A stretch of DNA of 33,302 nucleotides from CAYHOI01 sp964358175. GTDB lineage: Bacteria; Margulisbacteria; Riflemargulisbacteria; GWF2-35-9. Positions 1 to 11,000 of this stretch are shown here, one piece after another. Under the pieces are notes generated by a model. The model did not search any database and was not told where the DNA came from. It worked only from the letters and a program-made list of their open reading frames with translations. Position numbers and translations under genes: made by a program. The stretch is from NCBI GenBank assembly GCA_964358175.1, contig CAYHOI010000009.1, positions 1-33,302 on the forward strand, in the 5' to 3' direction. Position 1 is the stretch's first letter; the number at the start of each line of letters is the position of its first letter.

Positions 1-1798
1 TATAGGACAGCTTACTCAGCCAGTTATTGATATCCGTCTGAGTCGCGGTGTCGATCACATCTCTTAGAACCGTTGAACCGGTGGCCCCCCATGTGCTGAT
101 CGCCCGTTCCATATCAACGGTATTCAGGCTGTCAAGAACCGAAAACCCGCTTTTCCCATCAGCGAACCGAAATCCGTCCACCGCGAGTTCCGCTCCAACC
201 GTCATAAGTGCGTTCCCGCTTAACAAACCCACCAGTTTGGCTCCATTCACGGATGAATACGTTTTCAGCACATCATCCAGTGTTCCGGCTGTCTTGAGCT
301 TATTAATCAGGACATCGCGAATATCGGAGTGAGTTTTGATGTTGTCAGCAAGTGCCTTGAGAAAAAAGGATGCAATATTCGAATAGTTGCCGGAAGCCAC
401 CATCTTATTGAGGAACTGATCATAATTCTCATCTGTTAAAGCTTCTCTGTCCAGAAGATTAAACCACTGGGTCTCGCTCATCGCCGAAACGACCGTTTGG
501 AGTCCCCCCGATGAACCCGCCGTCGTCTCAAGACGGTCTATCACCAAGTTAAGATTCGCGGCGGTCAAGTCCCAGTCGCTCACAAGCGTAATGGCCCCCG
601 CTGTCGAAAGACTGTCAACAATCATGTTCAGGCTTCCGTCATTCGCCGCGACCAGCGCGTTAAACTCCTCCACGCCAACACCCCGATTGCCATTGGCATC
701 CTGAAGCTGGGATCTAATCAGTCTCTCCAAAAAGAACTGAAGTTTATCCTTATCATCTCCAGCAATCGTATTTATAAAAAGTGCTAAAAGATCTGTAAAG
801 GGCTGGGATTTATCGGCCATAGCGGCCAGAACCGTCTCTGCTCGTCCATTTGACACTATGTTGCTGATAAGGGCTAGTTTGTTCGCGTCCGATACATCGC
901 TATATGAAAAGAATCCTGACAAGGTGTCGGCGGAGATCAACGAGATAACTGAATTCAGGGTCGGTGAACCTTTCGTCTCCAGCCTGTCTATAATCTCATT
1001 AATCGGAGATCGAGTTACCATGATATTTGCTAGCATTTGATATTTGCCTTCATTGACTAGGGCATCAATAATCATATTGAACGTGGGAACATTGCCCGCC
1101 GATAGAATATCTCCCAGAATGAGTCCCGCATTACTGGCGGACTCTATCCTCACCAATTCGGCTAGGAAGTCACTGTTAGCTGCTGTCAGGCCACCGGTTG
1201 CTTTAAGCACGTTGTACACTTGCATATCCAGCCCCGCATCTTTGAACTCATCCGCGTTCTTGCTGGTCAGATCGTAAGTCTGAATCGATCCATTTTCGCC
1301 AAACTGAATGGATATTTTACCATTGGTATAGGAGATAATCGGTTGAACATCGATCTTCATGCCTGCCTTTCGTGAGGCATCCGCATCCGCAATCTTGTTC
1401 AGATTCATCAGGGCTGTACTGATGTCCGGATCCACGACACCCAGCTTATAGTTGATATAGTCTGACGCTTTCACGGCAACATCATCCGATGTGGTAGTCG
1501 TCTTGTTGTCCCATAAGGTGACCTTTCCATCACTGGAAATCACCAAATCCGTGGCATCCAGCTTGCCATCGCCATCTGCGTCTACATAGGTGTTGCCATC
1601 GACGACCCACGCACTTAACCGCTCATCGTCTTGAATGATCCCATCCCCGTTCATGTCTCTGGTGTAGTCTACCTGAGTCACAGCCGTTGTTCCTGAAAGC
1701 CCTCCCCATAAAGCCCCGTCAAGCACCTCTGCCAAGGTACTGGTGATTTCTGTGCCCGTGGTAATATTATTACTAACATCTCCAATAATAACTGTCAT
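1..1798 (-). CDS. Large hypothetical protein, partial at window edge, EF-hand/dockerin-like loops
   Basis: The frame is open from an ATG at 1798 to the window edge, giving 599 residues with no stop. The true C-terminus lies outside the window. The start is supported by a G6 Shine-Dalgarno run about 6 nt upstream. There is no Sec signal peptide. Residues about 50-85 contain two calcium-loop-like motifs, DMNGDGIIQDDE and DADGDGKLDATD, matching the DxDGDGxxxxxD pattern of EF-hand and dockerin loops. From about residue 180 onward the chain looks alpha-helical, built of loosely repeated helices of the type LNxIIDxLxxxG. A strong terminator lies upstream, so it is probably transcribed on its own. 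I do not recognise a family. Calcium loops usually mean an extracellular protein, but that is inference. Confidence 0.85.
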   Translation of the reverse strand, partial: MTVIIGDVSNNITTGTEITSTLAEVLDGALWGGLSGTTAVTQVDYTRDMNGDGIIQDDERLSAWVVDGNTYVDADGDGKLDATDLVISSDGKVTLWDNKTTTTSDDVAVKASDYINYKLGVVDPDISTALMNLNKIADADASRKAGMKIDVQPIISYTNGKISIQFGENGSIQTYDLTSKNADEFKDAGLDMQVYNVLKATGGLTAANSDFLAELVRIESASNAGLILGDILSAGNVPTFNMIIDALVNEGKYQMLANIMVTRSPINEIIDRLETKGSPTLNSVISLISADTLSGFFSYSDVSDANKLALISNIVSNGRAETVLAAMADKSQPFTDLLALFINTIAGDDKDKLQFFLERLIRSQLQDANGNRGVGVEEFNALVAANDGSLNMIVDSLSTAGAITLVSDWDLTAANLNLVIDRLETTAGSSGGLQTVVSAMSETQWFNLLDREALTDENYDQFLNKMVASGNYSNIASFFLKALADNIKTHSDIRDVLINKLKTAGTLDDVLKTYSSVNGAKLVGLLSGNALMTVGAELAVDGFRFADGKSGFSVLDSLNTVDMERAISTWGATGSTVLRDVIDTATQTDINNWLSKLSY

Positions 1799-1926
1799 CT
1801 GAATCCCCCCTTTTTTCTTCTTGCCGATCAACGCTTCCACTGTCTATATCGTTGCCCGTTTCATCTTTCTTGCATCTACTTTTTCTGTTTCATTTTTTCT
1901 AGTCAACACTAGGAGTCTATTCAATG

Positions 1927-1954
1927 AGAAAACCCCGGATCTCGCCGGGGCTTT
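1927..1954 (-). terminator. Rho-independent terminator after the 978-aa gene
   Basis: On the minus strand, CCCCGG (1950-1945), a 6-nt loop and CCGGGG (1938-1933) form a GC-only 6-bp stem followed by TTTTCTC. It lies about 30 nt past the stop at 1986. The opposite strand also has a short pyrimidine tail (CTTTCTC). Confidence 0.8.
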
Positions 1955-1985
1955 CTCGTCACGCACGCCAAGTCATTCATTGGGA

Positions 1986-4922
1986 TTAAGTGTACTTGAT
2001 CTCCCACTTCGCCAATCCCGATGCCAGGATCGTGTTCATCAGATCAATCATATTCAGGGCTCCAGCAGCTGCGTTTCTCACAAAAACATCCAGGGTTTCA
2101 TCTAACACCTTTCCTTGTAAGTTCTCTCTACAGACACCCGTACCAAGAGCCCCTGCCTCCGCTGCGTCAGTCATGAGTGTCGAGAAAACACTGAATACCA
2201 ACGCGGTCAAACCTTGTAGCGCCTCCAATCGAGCGGCCTCCGTTGAACCAATTCGACTACCGCCAGTCCCGAGCCAATCAGCCCTATTGGTCGTCACATC
2301 CAGCACAAAGCTGATCATCGGACCAGCCCCAAGATGATACGTCGCTTCATCTCTTATCTTGTCCGCCACAAATGTCGAGACATTTCCATCCGCAATGTGC
2401 TGTATCATCATCACCTGAAGCCCCTCACTCTTTCCCGCTCCACTCAAGTGCCCGAGCACAAACGCATCCACGGCGTCGTTAAAGCTCAGGGCGGCCGCCA
2501 ACCGGTTAAATAAAGGATTCCCGCCATCCACATCATCCAGCGATGACTCCTCCAGCAACTCCAGCATCAAATCGTCGGTCGGATTACTCGCGGCTCCCAG
2601 CCCTGCCATAAGTCCGTCAATCAATTTGCTGCCATCACCCATCGCGACATCGCTCACGATAATGTTATACACCGCGTCGCTGGCCTCCCAATGACTCAGG
2701 ACAAATGTCTCCGCATCAGAATCATCCAGATTCTGCAGAATGATGTCCGACATCTTGGCGCAGGTCGTGCTGTTATTAAGGAAAGCCAGGATGAGACTGT
2801 CAGTCGACGTATCCGAATCGGTCACCTGCTCCGTCAGCCACGCTACCAGAAGGGGATCCGAGTGGGTCATCGTGAGCTGCGCCGACAGCAGTTGCGCGAT
2901 TTGATCATCACTGAGCTGCCCAGCACCAGTTCCCCGCAACGTCCCGTCAATGACCAGCTTTTTTATCAATTTATTCGCGGCGGAATCCGGTAGCGGGATC
3001 TTATTCGTTACAAGGTACGAAACAATCTCAGCATCCATCAGCCAGGTATCCACATCGCTGAGCGAACATCCTTTCCTCTGAAGCAGCTCATTGAGTCCGT
3101 CCATCGTCTGCGTATCCTCAAGCGTTCCTGTCTGGCTGTTCCCTATGGCACCGATGTTCGAGATGCTGGTCGTAGTCTTTTTACCCGCTTCATTTACCAG
3201 TATCCCGATAATTTTCGCCCCACTTCGATCCTGTGTCCCGTCCAGTTGAATGTCCTGCGTCACATTACCCGTGATCGCATCCGCTTGATCGCTATGTGCT
3301 ACTTTTATTCCTGTCTGAAACTGAATACCCCTTGCCGCCGCACCACTCAAGACGAACTCATCCCCATCCAGTTCCCGGGTTCCCAGGCTGAGAATCTTAG
3401 CCGTATTGATCGTTTCTGCGAACAGTGATCCACTGCTGTTCCCGATATCATCAATATAAATCATCGCCACCGGGTCACAGAAGCGACAAGTTTCATCCCC
3501 AATCGTACCCCCATCGGTCAGTGTATCCGCGCCAAGATGTAAACTAAAGCTGTCGCCGTCGACCAGATGAAGGGTATTATCCGAGGTGATTGTCTGCTCG
3601 GTATAGGTGCCCCCGATGATCGCTTTCTCCTCATCGGTAAAGCTATAGCCATCCAAGATAGCCTTCCCGTCTATCATAACGGTTCCATCGGTGTCGATTG
3701 ACCACTTATGTTTTCCAAGGTTATTGAGTGCTTCCACGGCCTCTGGTGCCAAGAAAAAGTTCCCGCCACCATTCTGGGTCGTAGACGCAAAGTTGGGCGG
3801 CTGATTCTGACCTGACAGCTTCGTCGTAAAAGTAAAGTCCCCATGCCAGGCTCCCCAGCCGTTCTGAGGCGGTGTACCCGCTTTCCATGACCCTTCTTTA
3901 GCCTGATAGGTCACAGTGCCTGTCCCACCCCCAACCAGCTTCACCTTACCCGTTGCCAGATCCGCTCTCAATGCCTCAGCAGCATCCTTTTGCGCCTGGG
4001 TGGCACCCGAAGCCGACCCCGCATCCAAAATATCTGCCAGTTGAATAGCTGTATACTCGCCAGTACCATAGGTAAATTTCTCAATAGGATTCTTCTCCCC
4101 CCATGCCCTTAACTGATTGGCAAACGACTCGCTCTGCGTATCTCCTAGGGTAGAATTTACCTTTACCGACACCCTGGAGCCCGCGACCACTTTCATGGTA
4201 TCGCTGTTGTTGATATGGACCTCCAGCCCAGCTGCCAGCTCCCCCAAACTATCCAGCCCGGCGTTAATGGTATCCACCAGCTGAACGTCGTAATTCAAAT
4301 CGGTCGCCACATTGGACATCGCGTTAATATTGACCTTGATAATCCCATCAATATTTCCTTCTTCATCCGACTGCGTAATCTCCTGAGACCCATCAATGGA
4401 CATCTGAGACGCCGCCGCAATCGCTCCGCCAGAGACATTCACGTCAGACTTTATATTAAAATTCTTGATGTAATAACTGTCGGACGAAGAACCATCCGTA
4501 TCCACCGAACCCAGCTTAAACGCCGTGGCGTTATAAATATAATCGCTCCCCCCCCCCGCACCATTGATCGTCAGCTGAGCGGAATAGGTCTCGTCACTGG
4601 ATTCAATTGTTCCCGCATTTGCGTTTCGAAAAACATACATCGTACTGCTACTATTCTCATTGATCGCCAAATCCAGCCCATTGTCATTAATGGTCAGGTA
4701 TTTCACGCTGGCATTCCCCAAGTCAATCGTTAAATCGGTCTGGTCATCCGTATCAATAGCCCCAACACCCTTGTCAAAACTGATCGTGAGAGTGCCTCCC
4801 GAAAGTGCCGTCTCCAAGTCGCTTCTCGACATTCCCGAAATCGCCGCCAAATCCTCCAAACTTAACGTCTTGTCAGAACAATACTCTGTATACTGCTGCG
4901 CTGTAATATTTATGCTTGTCAT
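1986..4922 (-). CDS. Large hypothetical protein (978 aa): beta-rich N-half, helical C-half; contains a G10 tract
   Basis: I use the ATG at 4922 because a G8 run (4935-4928) sits 5 nt upstream as a Shine-Dalgarno, like the G6 leaders of two neighbours. An in-frame TTG at 4952 and ATG at 4937 would extend it by 10 or 5 residues. There is no signal peptide and no family I recognise. Residues about 45-600 are Thr/Ser/Gly/Asp-rich and look beta-stranded. From about 600 to the end the chain is helical and repetitive, recalling the C-half of the >599-aa neighbour. A few Asp-Gly-Ser/Thr tripeptides occur, far fewer than in the 2534-aa protein. A homopolymer of ten G on the coding strand (plus-strand C 4548-4557) encodes part of a Gly run near residue 124. 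A terminator follows. Confidence 0.85.
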   Translation of the reverse strand: MTSINITAQQYTEYCSDKTLSLEDLAAISGMSRSDLETALSGGTLTISFDKGVGAIDTDDQTDLTIDLGNASVKYLTINDNGLDLAINENSSSTMYVFRNANAGTIESSDETYSAQLTINGAGGGSDYIYNATAFKLGSVDTDGSSSDSYYIKNFNIKSDVNVSGGAIAAASQMSIDGSQEITQSDEEGNIDGIIKVNINAMSNVATDLNYDVQLVDTINAGLDSLGELAAGLEVHINNSDTMKVVAGSRVSVKVNSTLGDTQSESFANQLRAWGEKNPIEKFTYGTGEYTAIQLADILDAGSASGATQAQKDAAEALRADLATGKVKLVGGGTGTVTYQAKEGSWKAGTPPQNGWGAWHGDFTFTTKLSGQNQPPNFASTTQNGGGNFFLAPEAVEALNNLGKHKWSIDTDGTVMIDGKAILDGYSFTDEEKAIIGGTYTEQTITSDNTLHLVDGDSFSLHLGADTLTDGGTIGDETCRFCDPVAMIYIDDIGNSSGSLFAETINTAKILSLGTRELDGDEFVLSGAAARGIQFQTGIKVAHSDQADAITGNVTQDIQLDGTQDRSGAKIIGILVNEAGKKTTTSISNIGAIGNSQTGTLEDTQTMDGLNELLQRKGCSLSDVDTWLMDAEIVSYLVTNKIPLPDSAANKLIKKLVIDGTLRGTGAGQLSDDQIAQLLSAQLTMTHSDPLLVAWLTEQVTDSDTSTDSLILAFLNNSTTCAKMSDIILQNLDDSDAETFVLSHWEASDAVYNIIVSDVAMGDGSKLIDGLMAGLGAASNPTDDLMLELLEESSLDDVDGGNPLFNRLAAALSFNDAVDAFVLGHLSGAGKSEGLQVMMIQHIADGNVSTFVADKIRDEATYHLGAGPMISFVLDVTTNRADWLGTGGSRIGSTEAARLEALQGLTALVFSVFSTLMTDAAEAGALGTGVCRENLQGKVLDETLDVFVRNAAAGALNMIDLMNTILASGLAKWEIKYT
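4548..4557 (-). repeat. G10 homopolymer inside the 978-aa gene
   Basis: Ten consecutive C on the plus strand, so ten G on the coding strand, spanning the end of an Ala codon and three Gly codons. Tracts of this length are known slipped-strand contingency sites in host-associated bacteria. Gain or loss of one G here would truncate the protein near residue 125. Confidence 0.75.
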
Positions 4923-4927
4923 GATAG

Positions 4928-4935
4928 CCCCCCCC
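4928..4935 (-). promoter_or_regulatory. G8 Shine-Dalgarno tract for the 978-aa gene
   Basis: Eight G on the minus strand, 5 nt before the ATG at 4922. Length changes in the run would alter the ribosome-binding spacing. If translation began at the in-frame TTG 4952 or ATG 4937 instead, they would shift the frame. Confidence 0.55.
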
Positions 4936-5053
4936 ATTATTTTTCTTTTCAAACGTCCCCCGCTACTACCCTCCTTTTGTGTTGTGATCTACACTTATTA
5001 TCGTAAACCATGAACTATCTATTGTATCCAAAAATTGTGTTCTATTGTCATCC

Positions 5054-8000
5054 CTATCGTCGGCGTCGCCCCAGTGCCTTCAGTCTTGCGGCTCTGGCTT
5101 GCGCGGCACTCTGGGTCACCTGCTCATGATACCGGTCATTATCCTCGCGCTCCTTCAGATCCTGGTACTCTTCGGCATTTCGCTTATCATTGTTTTCGTT
5201 AAGATCATTAAACTGAGACGACATCTGGCGAGCCATAACAGCACTATACTCATAGGAGAGCATCTCCTGCGACTCGTGAATCAGGGGCATATTCGGCGCA
5301 ACAGGGGTGCTCGCCCAATCAGAGGATTTGAGCAGGTGATAAAGCTGATAGGTTGACGTTTCGTCTACGGTTCCGTTGCTCCCGTCACGGATACCACTAT
5401 CATCCAGCCATGCTGAAAAATCAGCGAAACTTGCCAAGTGGATGTCGCTGACGCTCACTTTGCCCGTCACTCCATTGACGATGGGGGTCAACGGACCGTC
5501 CGTACCACTTGAACCGTCTATTTTATCCGGATCCTTGATCAGGGCATTCCACAGCTCCGTAATCTTCGACGTTTTGGCGGTTCCCCCCAAATCCCGGATA
5601 TAATCCAGCCACTGCAAGGTCGCTTTATTGATGACAATTTCGGAATAGTTCGGGTCGCCAAGGGATCCCCACAGGGTACCGTCCAGGGCTGATAATTGGC
5701 CATAATAATCCGCCACCCTGCGCTCACTTTGGGTTCGCAGCCCCTTATTGGTGCTTTTGGACACATAGGTATCGTTCTTATATGTGGTCGCTGAATACTG
5801 TTTTTGCATAGCCAAATCGGTCGTTTGCGAATAATTCGTTTGAGAATAATCCATCTGATAGTCTGACGAATTCTCTTTTCCGTTGCTCGAAACATAACGC
5901 CCCTGAGCCTCGTACCATCCCCTTGGCAAATCAGGATTCCGAACCTTCCCCTCGGTATAGCCGAAGTACTTTGCAGCCTCGTTAAAGCGGTTCTGGTTGT
6001 CTGAGCTCATCATCAATCGCGAAAAATTGTCAGTCATATAAAACTCGCTGAGATACTTTTCTTTTATCGAAGACTCGTCCGATGTCAGAATCTCCTTGAT
6101 TTGCCGGCGATACGTCATATAGGCATCAAAGGTCGTCTCAAAATGGCTCGTCACCCTATCTGCTCGTTCCATCGACAAAGCAAGAAGCATATAGAGGGAG
6201 GGAACATCCTGGCTCCCGTTCCACATCCCCGTCTGAGTCAACGCGGCTCTGACGCCATCCGTACCGTTGATGGTATTGTAGTAGACACCAGACGTTCCCC
6301 CGTCATAGAGCGAGGCGGATCCACCGGAGAAATCACGCTCAAATTCCTTCATAAGATTGCCACTCATCGTACCATTGCTGGTTCCAGCGATGACTTGGAT
6401 TGTCCCATCAAGCGTTCCGCAAATGGAGCTTCCATCCACCTTAGACAAATGAAGGGTTCGCACTCTGGTGGCAGCACTTCCTGAATCACCATCAAGCAAG
6501 TCCACCGATAATCCATCCAGCAAACCCTTAGACCAGGCTTTGGCAAGTCCGTCATCGGTGAGGCCATCCGTCTCTGAGACCATCACAGCGGCACTCGCTT
6601 CATCATAGGATAGCGTAAATGTTGGAACTCCCCAGGCCGCATGGCTTCCAGCATCAAGGACGGCCATGAGCTCGTAGGAGTCATTCCCGGACGTCCCGCT
6701 CCTGACGGCAAATATTGTTCCGAGACCATCAACGAACGATATTCCGCTCGCGTCAGTGTAATTGCACGTGCCACCCGAGTAAATGTCAAAGCTAGTGGAA
6801 TCTACGTACATATCTCTGGTCCCATCATTATTTGTATCCCTACCCTCATGCGTAATGGTTGTGCCCTTCTGTGCAAAAGGCCACCCACCGGTAGAATCAA
6901 AACTCATCGCGGCACTCCTCCAATACTCCGTATAGTCTGCATAAGTGGAGGTTGCTGATCCCTCCTGCCTTTTATACGACGAGGAAATATTAAACCCCTT
7001 CGTAAACCCGTTATTCATCAGAGAGCCAAACCGGACACTCTGCCCACCATCCATCGTTGTCCCGTCAAATTTGATGCTGGCCGTGATGTCTGTTGTCCCT
7101 GAGACGTTAAATCGTTGAAGAAATGATGTGCCGTTTGTACCATTGATGATCGGGGTGCTGGCTAACGTACTGCTTAACCCCTTAAGGATCTTCTTCACAA
7201 TAGTATCCGTGTAAACATCCTGAATCAAACCGTCTTTCTTAATCACAGAGACCAAATAATTCAGAAAATGATCGTACTCTTCCATGTCCGTTGTCTTGGG
7301 AACAGAAAAGCTGTTTTCTTTATCATACTGAAAGATCCGATCCCGGATATCCAACATCGCTGAGGTATAGGACGCATCAATTCCCGAACCGGAAAAGCTG
7401 GCTGCCGTGTCCATTTTCCACTTATCATTCACCAGCTGTCGCAACAAAAGAGAGGGACTCTCAAGCCGGCCATACATATACGATCCGTCTGTGGCCGTTC
7501 CCTGTATATGAATCCCAATGTCTTGGCTAACCTCATCACTAAGCCGACTTCCATCAAAGGTTAACCCGGATAGCTGAATAGGTGTCCATTGTTTGGTGAA
7601 ACTGCCATCCGTAAACGTCGATAAATCCTCCAGGGTACGAATAAAGTCATCATTCAACAGCACATTCATGAGAGCCGACTTCAGATGGAGTAAAAGAGAC
7701 TGGGATCCTGTTCCCTGCATTAAGTCAAGGGTCTTATCGTACAGCTTATTCAGCGCGTCTCCAATATACTTTTCCCGAAAATTAGCAATAATCGTTTCTT
7801 TGTCACTGGACGGCAATGAAATATTCGTCCCATTGGCGTAAACTGGGGGGAATGTATCTAATGTCATATTCTTTTGGGGTCTTCCTGTTCCGTCAGCTGT
7901 TCCATCAATAAAACCGTAGTCCCGAAAAATATCAAAAAGTGCCGTCCCAGAGATGCCCGTCACGCCAAAGCCCAACTCTGCGGCCGTGATGGTTCTTCTT

Positions 8001-11000
8001 GTTGAACCCAGGAGAGTCGCGCCGTCCAGGCTAGCGGCTTCCAGAAGATCTTGCGCATCTTTGAAATCATAGAATCTGGTTCCATCGATTTCCCGCGTCA
8101 AATCCGGGAGAAGCCCGCTTCCTTCAAACAAATCATTCACGGATCCTGAATATCCGCCGGAAAGCGTTGTGCCATCCAGCACATTGCTCAGGTCAATCTT
8201 TCGCATCCGTTCGTACAGTTTCTTCGTAAACTGACTGATATGTTCATAATCTTTCACAATGGAGGATTCGACCGTTAGCACCATGGTTCTAACCGCCTCA
8301 CTCCAATCGTCCACCGGCAGGGACATATGTTCATACGTCTCATCCTTATACAAGATTGTTTTATCATTCGCTATAAGCTCATTTATCCCCGACAAGATAC
8401 CCTGGCTCGTATACGAGAGCTTCGTGATCGCGAAATACTTGAGCATTGCCGCCAGGGGTTTCCAAAATGGCTCATTCAAAGAAAAACTATCGGAACCGTC
8501 CTTCTGTGGCAATGTGTCGGAAGATCCATCTGTCACCGCTGAAAACTCAATTCCTTTTTTCCTGAATTCGTCATCCGCGGTTTGGCTGAACTGAAAAGTC
8601 GACGTTCCGTCTACCACAGACGTCCCGTTCGCATACCGCATGTGGTTTTGTAAATCTTCGATAATAGATGTTGCTGAAAATATATTGGTGTCGTACTTCT
8701 TAAAATAGCTGTTATAGTTTCCACGGAAGGGATAAATCGTATACAATTTAGTCCCATCGATATTCACCTTCCCTACAAACGATCCGGAAGTCTCATCATA
8801 TAAATCCGAAAGCAGGCCAAGCAATTCATCCGCGCCAAAGGTCTTTAGCATTCCAGGGAGCAATCCCCGGACTCCCTCAGTGAAGAACTGTGGATTCGAA
8901 ATGATATAGGGATTGAGCGGGAAACACAGAACCTGGGCTTTCTGGCCTGATCCCTCATGATCCGCGAGGTTAATTTCTCCCGTATCCGTGTTAAGGATGG
9001 GTATCGCCACTTGCGCGTCTGTCCCTCCGATATTTATATTTACCTTCGGAATCCAGTTTTTAGGCTCACCAGCAGGCCAGGATGTCCCAGCGCGACCAAG
9101 GGGATCATGATTAAAATCGGTTATTTTCGCAAGTCCCGCCGTAGTTAGCGTTAAATTCGTCCCAGAATCCGAGAAGTCCTCATCCAGGAGGGCAGGAAAC
9201 ACTTTTTTTACCGCATATTTGACATCATTATCATCTGTGATGTTAAATGGGGATATTGCCGGCATCATTGGCCCATCCGCATAATAGGAGCCGTCAAAGA
9301 CAGATGTCCCGTCATCACGATTCAGCGTCTTCAGATACTCTCCGGTAAGCTGTAGCTTTGTATCCACTAATGAACTCGCCATATCCGAGTCTGTAAACTC
9401 TTTTCTTCCCGTACCGCTCACCTGCCCGTACAAGGTCTCCAGCGGTGTGAGGAAATTGTAGCGCAGATCCGCGCCTGTCACCGTCCCGTCGCCATCCCTG
9501 TCAGAAATCGCCGAGACGGATGTTCCGTCCCAGGTACCATTCGTCGGCGATGAAAACGGCATCATCATATAGAAGCTATTCATCTTCTGCATCTCAAGAA
9601 TCATATCCAGGTATTCCTTGTCCAGCTGACTGACTTGCGTTGAAAGTACTCTCTGATCCGTCAGCCCGCCCTTCTCATCGACGACTGGACGTTTGGTTGG
9701 ATGGACAAAGCTCGTATTCATGGTTGTTTTAAAGTTTTCGGGAAAATACCCCAGCCCCCCTATGGCTAGGGTATTTACATTTCTTGCCGAACCATCCGTG
9801 CCGTTAATCCAGTTCACATCGCCATAGTTGAGACGGTTAAACTCATTCACCTGAAAGATATCTTTGAAAATCCGGCTCTTTTTATCGACAATGAGATCCA
9901 GCACCGACATCAAATCAGAACCCGGCGAAAGATCACCGAAAATACTGTCAACCGAGTCTCCCGCGTCGTCCGTTGAATTTCGTTTATACATCGGGATCAA
10001 GCTTTGAATAGCATCCTTGACCTGACGTAAGATCGTCTCCCTGCTCTCCAAAGCAAATACTCCCTCGCCAGTCCCCAGCCAGGCGGGATCGCCGCTACTG
10101 CCACCGGCAAGACTATCCTCATTAAGGTTGCTCCAATAGCTACCGTCACTATCATCCAAAGCGACAGACATCGCGAAAGTGGCATCATTATCGATCATGG
10201 AATTCAACTGATCAATTTCAGTGGCGGCTTTCCACAAATCAACACTGTGAGAACCATCCTTAAAATCTGTTTCGTTGATCGGCTTAAATTCGAGACTGGA
10301 CAGCGCCATAAACTCTTCGTAAGAAATATCCTCAAGGTCATCAGCTTTAAAGTAATTTAAAGGGTCAAACGCATTCAGCGATTCAGCGGCACTCTTAAGC
10401 TTTTCTAAACGATATCTATCTCGATCCGTTGAACCATTGTCTGTTCCATTCGTATCGTATATTCTTTCCAGGGTGTCGAGATCCTCAACAGTCATCACCC
10501 CCCTAACGACTAATTGAGTTCCATTGCTTCCGTTTTGGAGATATCTCCCAGCGCTATTTGTAATAAAGCTCTGGAGCTCAGTCAGCCCGGTTCCGCTCAG
10601 TGCCGCCAAGGTTTCAGATGTTGAGTCTAACTGATTGGCTCCTGATAATTCTTGAAAGATACCAAGGTTTCTGTTATCCCGATCTGTCGAGCCATTGTCC
10701 GTTCCATTCGTATCATAGATAGACTTTAATCTGGTGAGCTCAGAGGAAGTTACACTACCCCTAACGAGTAACTTTCCGCCATCGGAACCATCACTGATAT
10801 CACTATATTTTGTTCCGTTATCTGAGATAAACTGCTGGAGACTCTCAAGTCCTGTCCCGCTCAGAAAGTTCAGCGCTCCAGATATTGTCTCTACAGAAGC
10901 ATAAGTCGCTTTCTCGTCCTGAAGGATTTCCCATTGCAGCCTTCGCTTAACGATCTTTCCCACCTCAAAATAATAGCGAATCATTTCCGAAGATATTTCA

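Noticed and set aside
4215..4733. Plus-strand 172-codon open frame
   Set aside because: It lies wholly inside the minus-strand 978-aa gene, is rich in Arg/Ile/His in shadow-frame fashion, and has no ribosome site.
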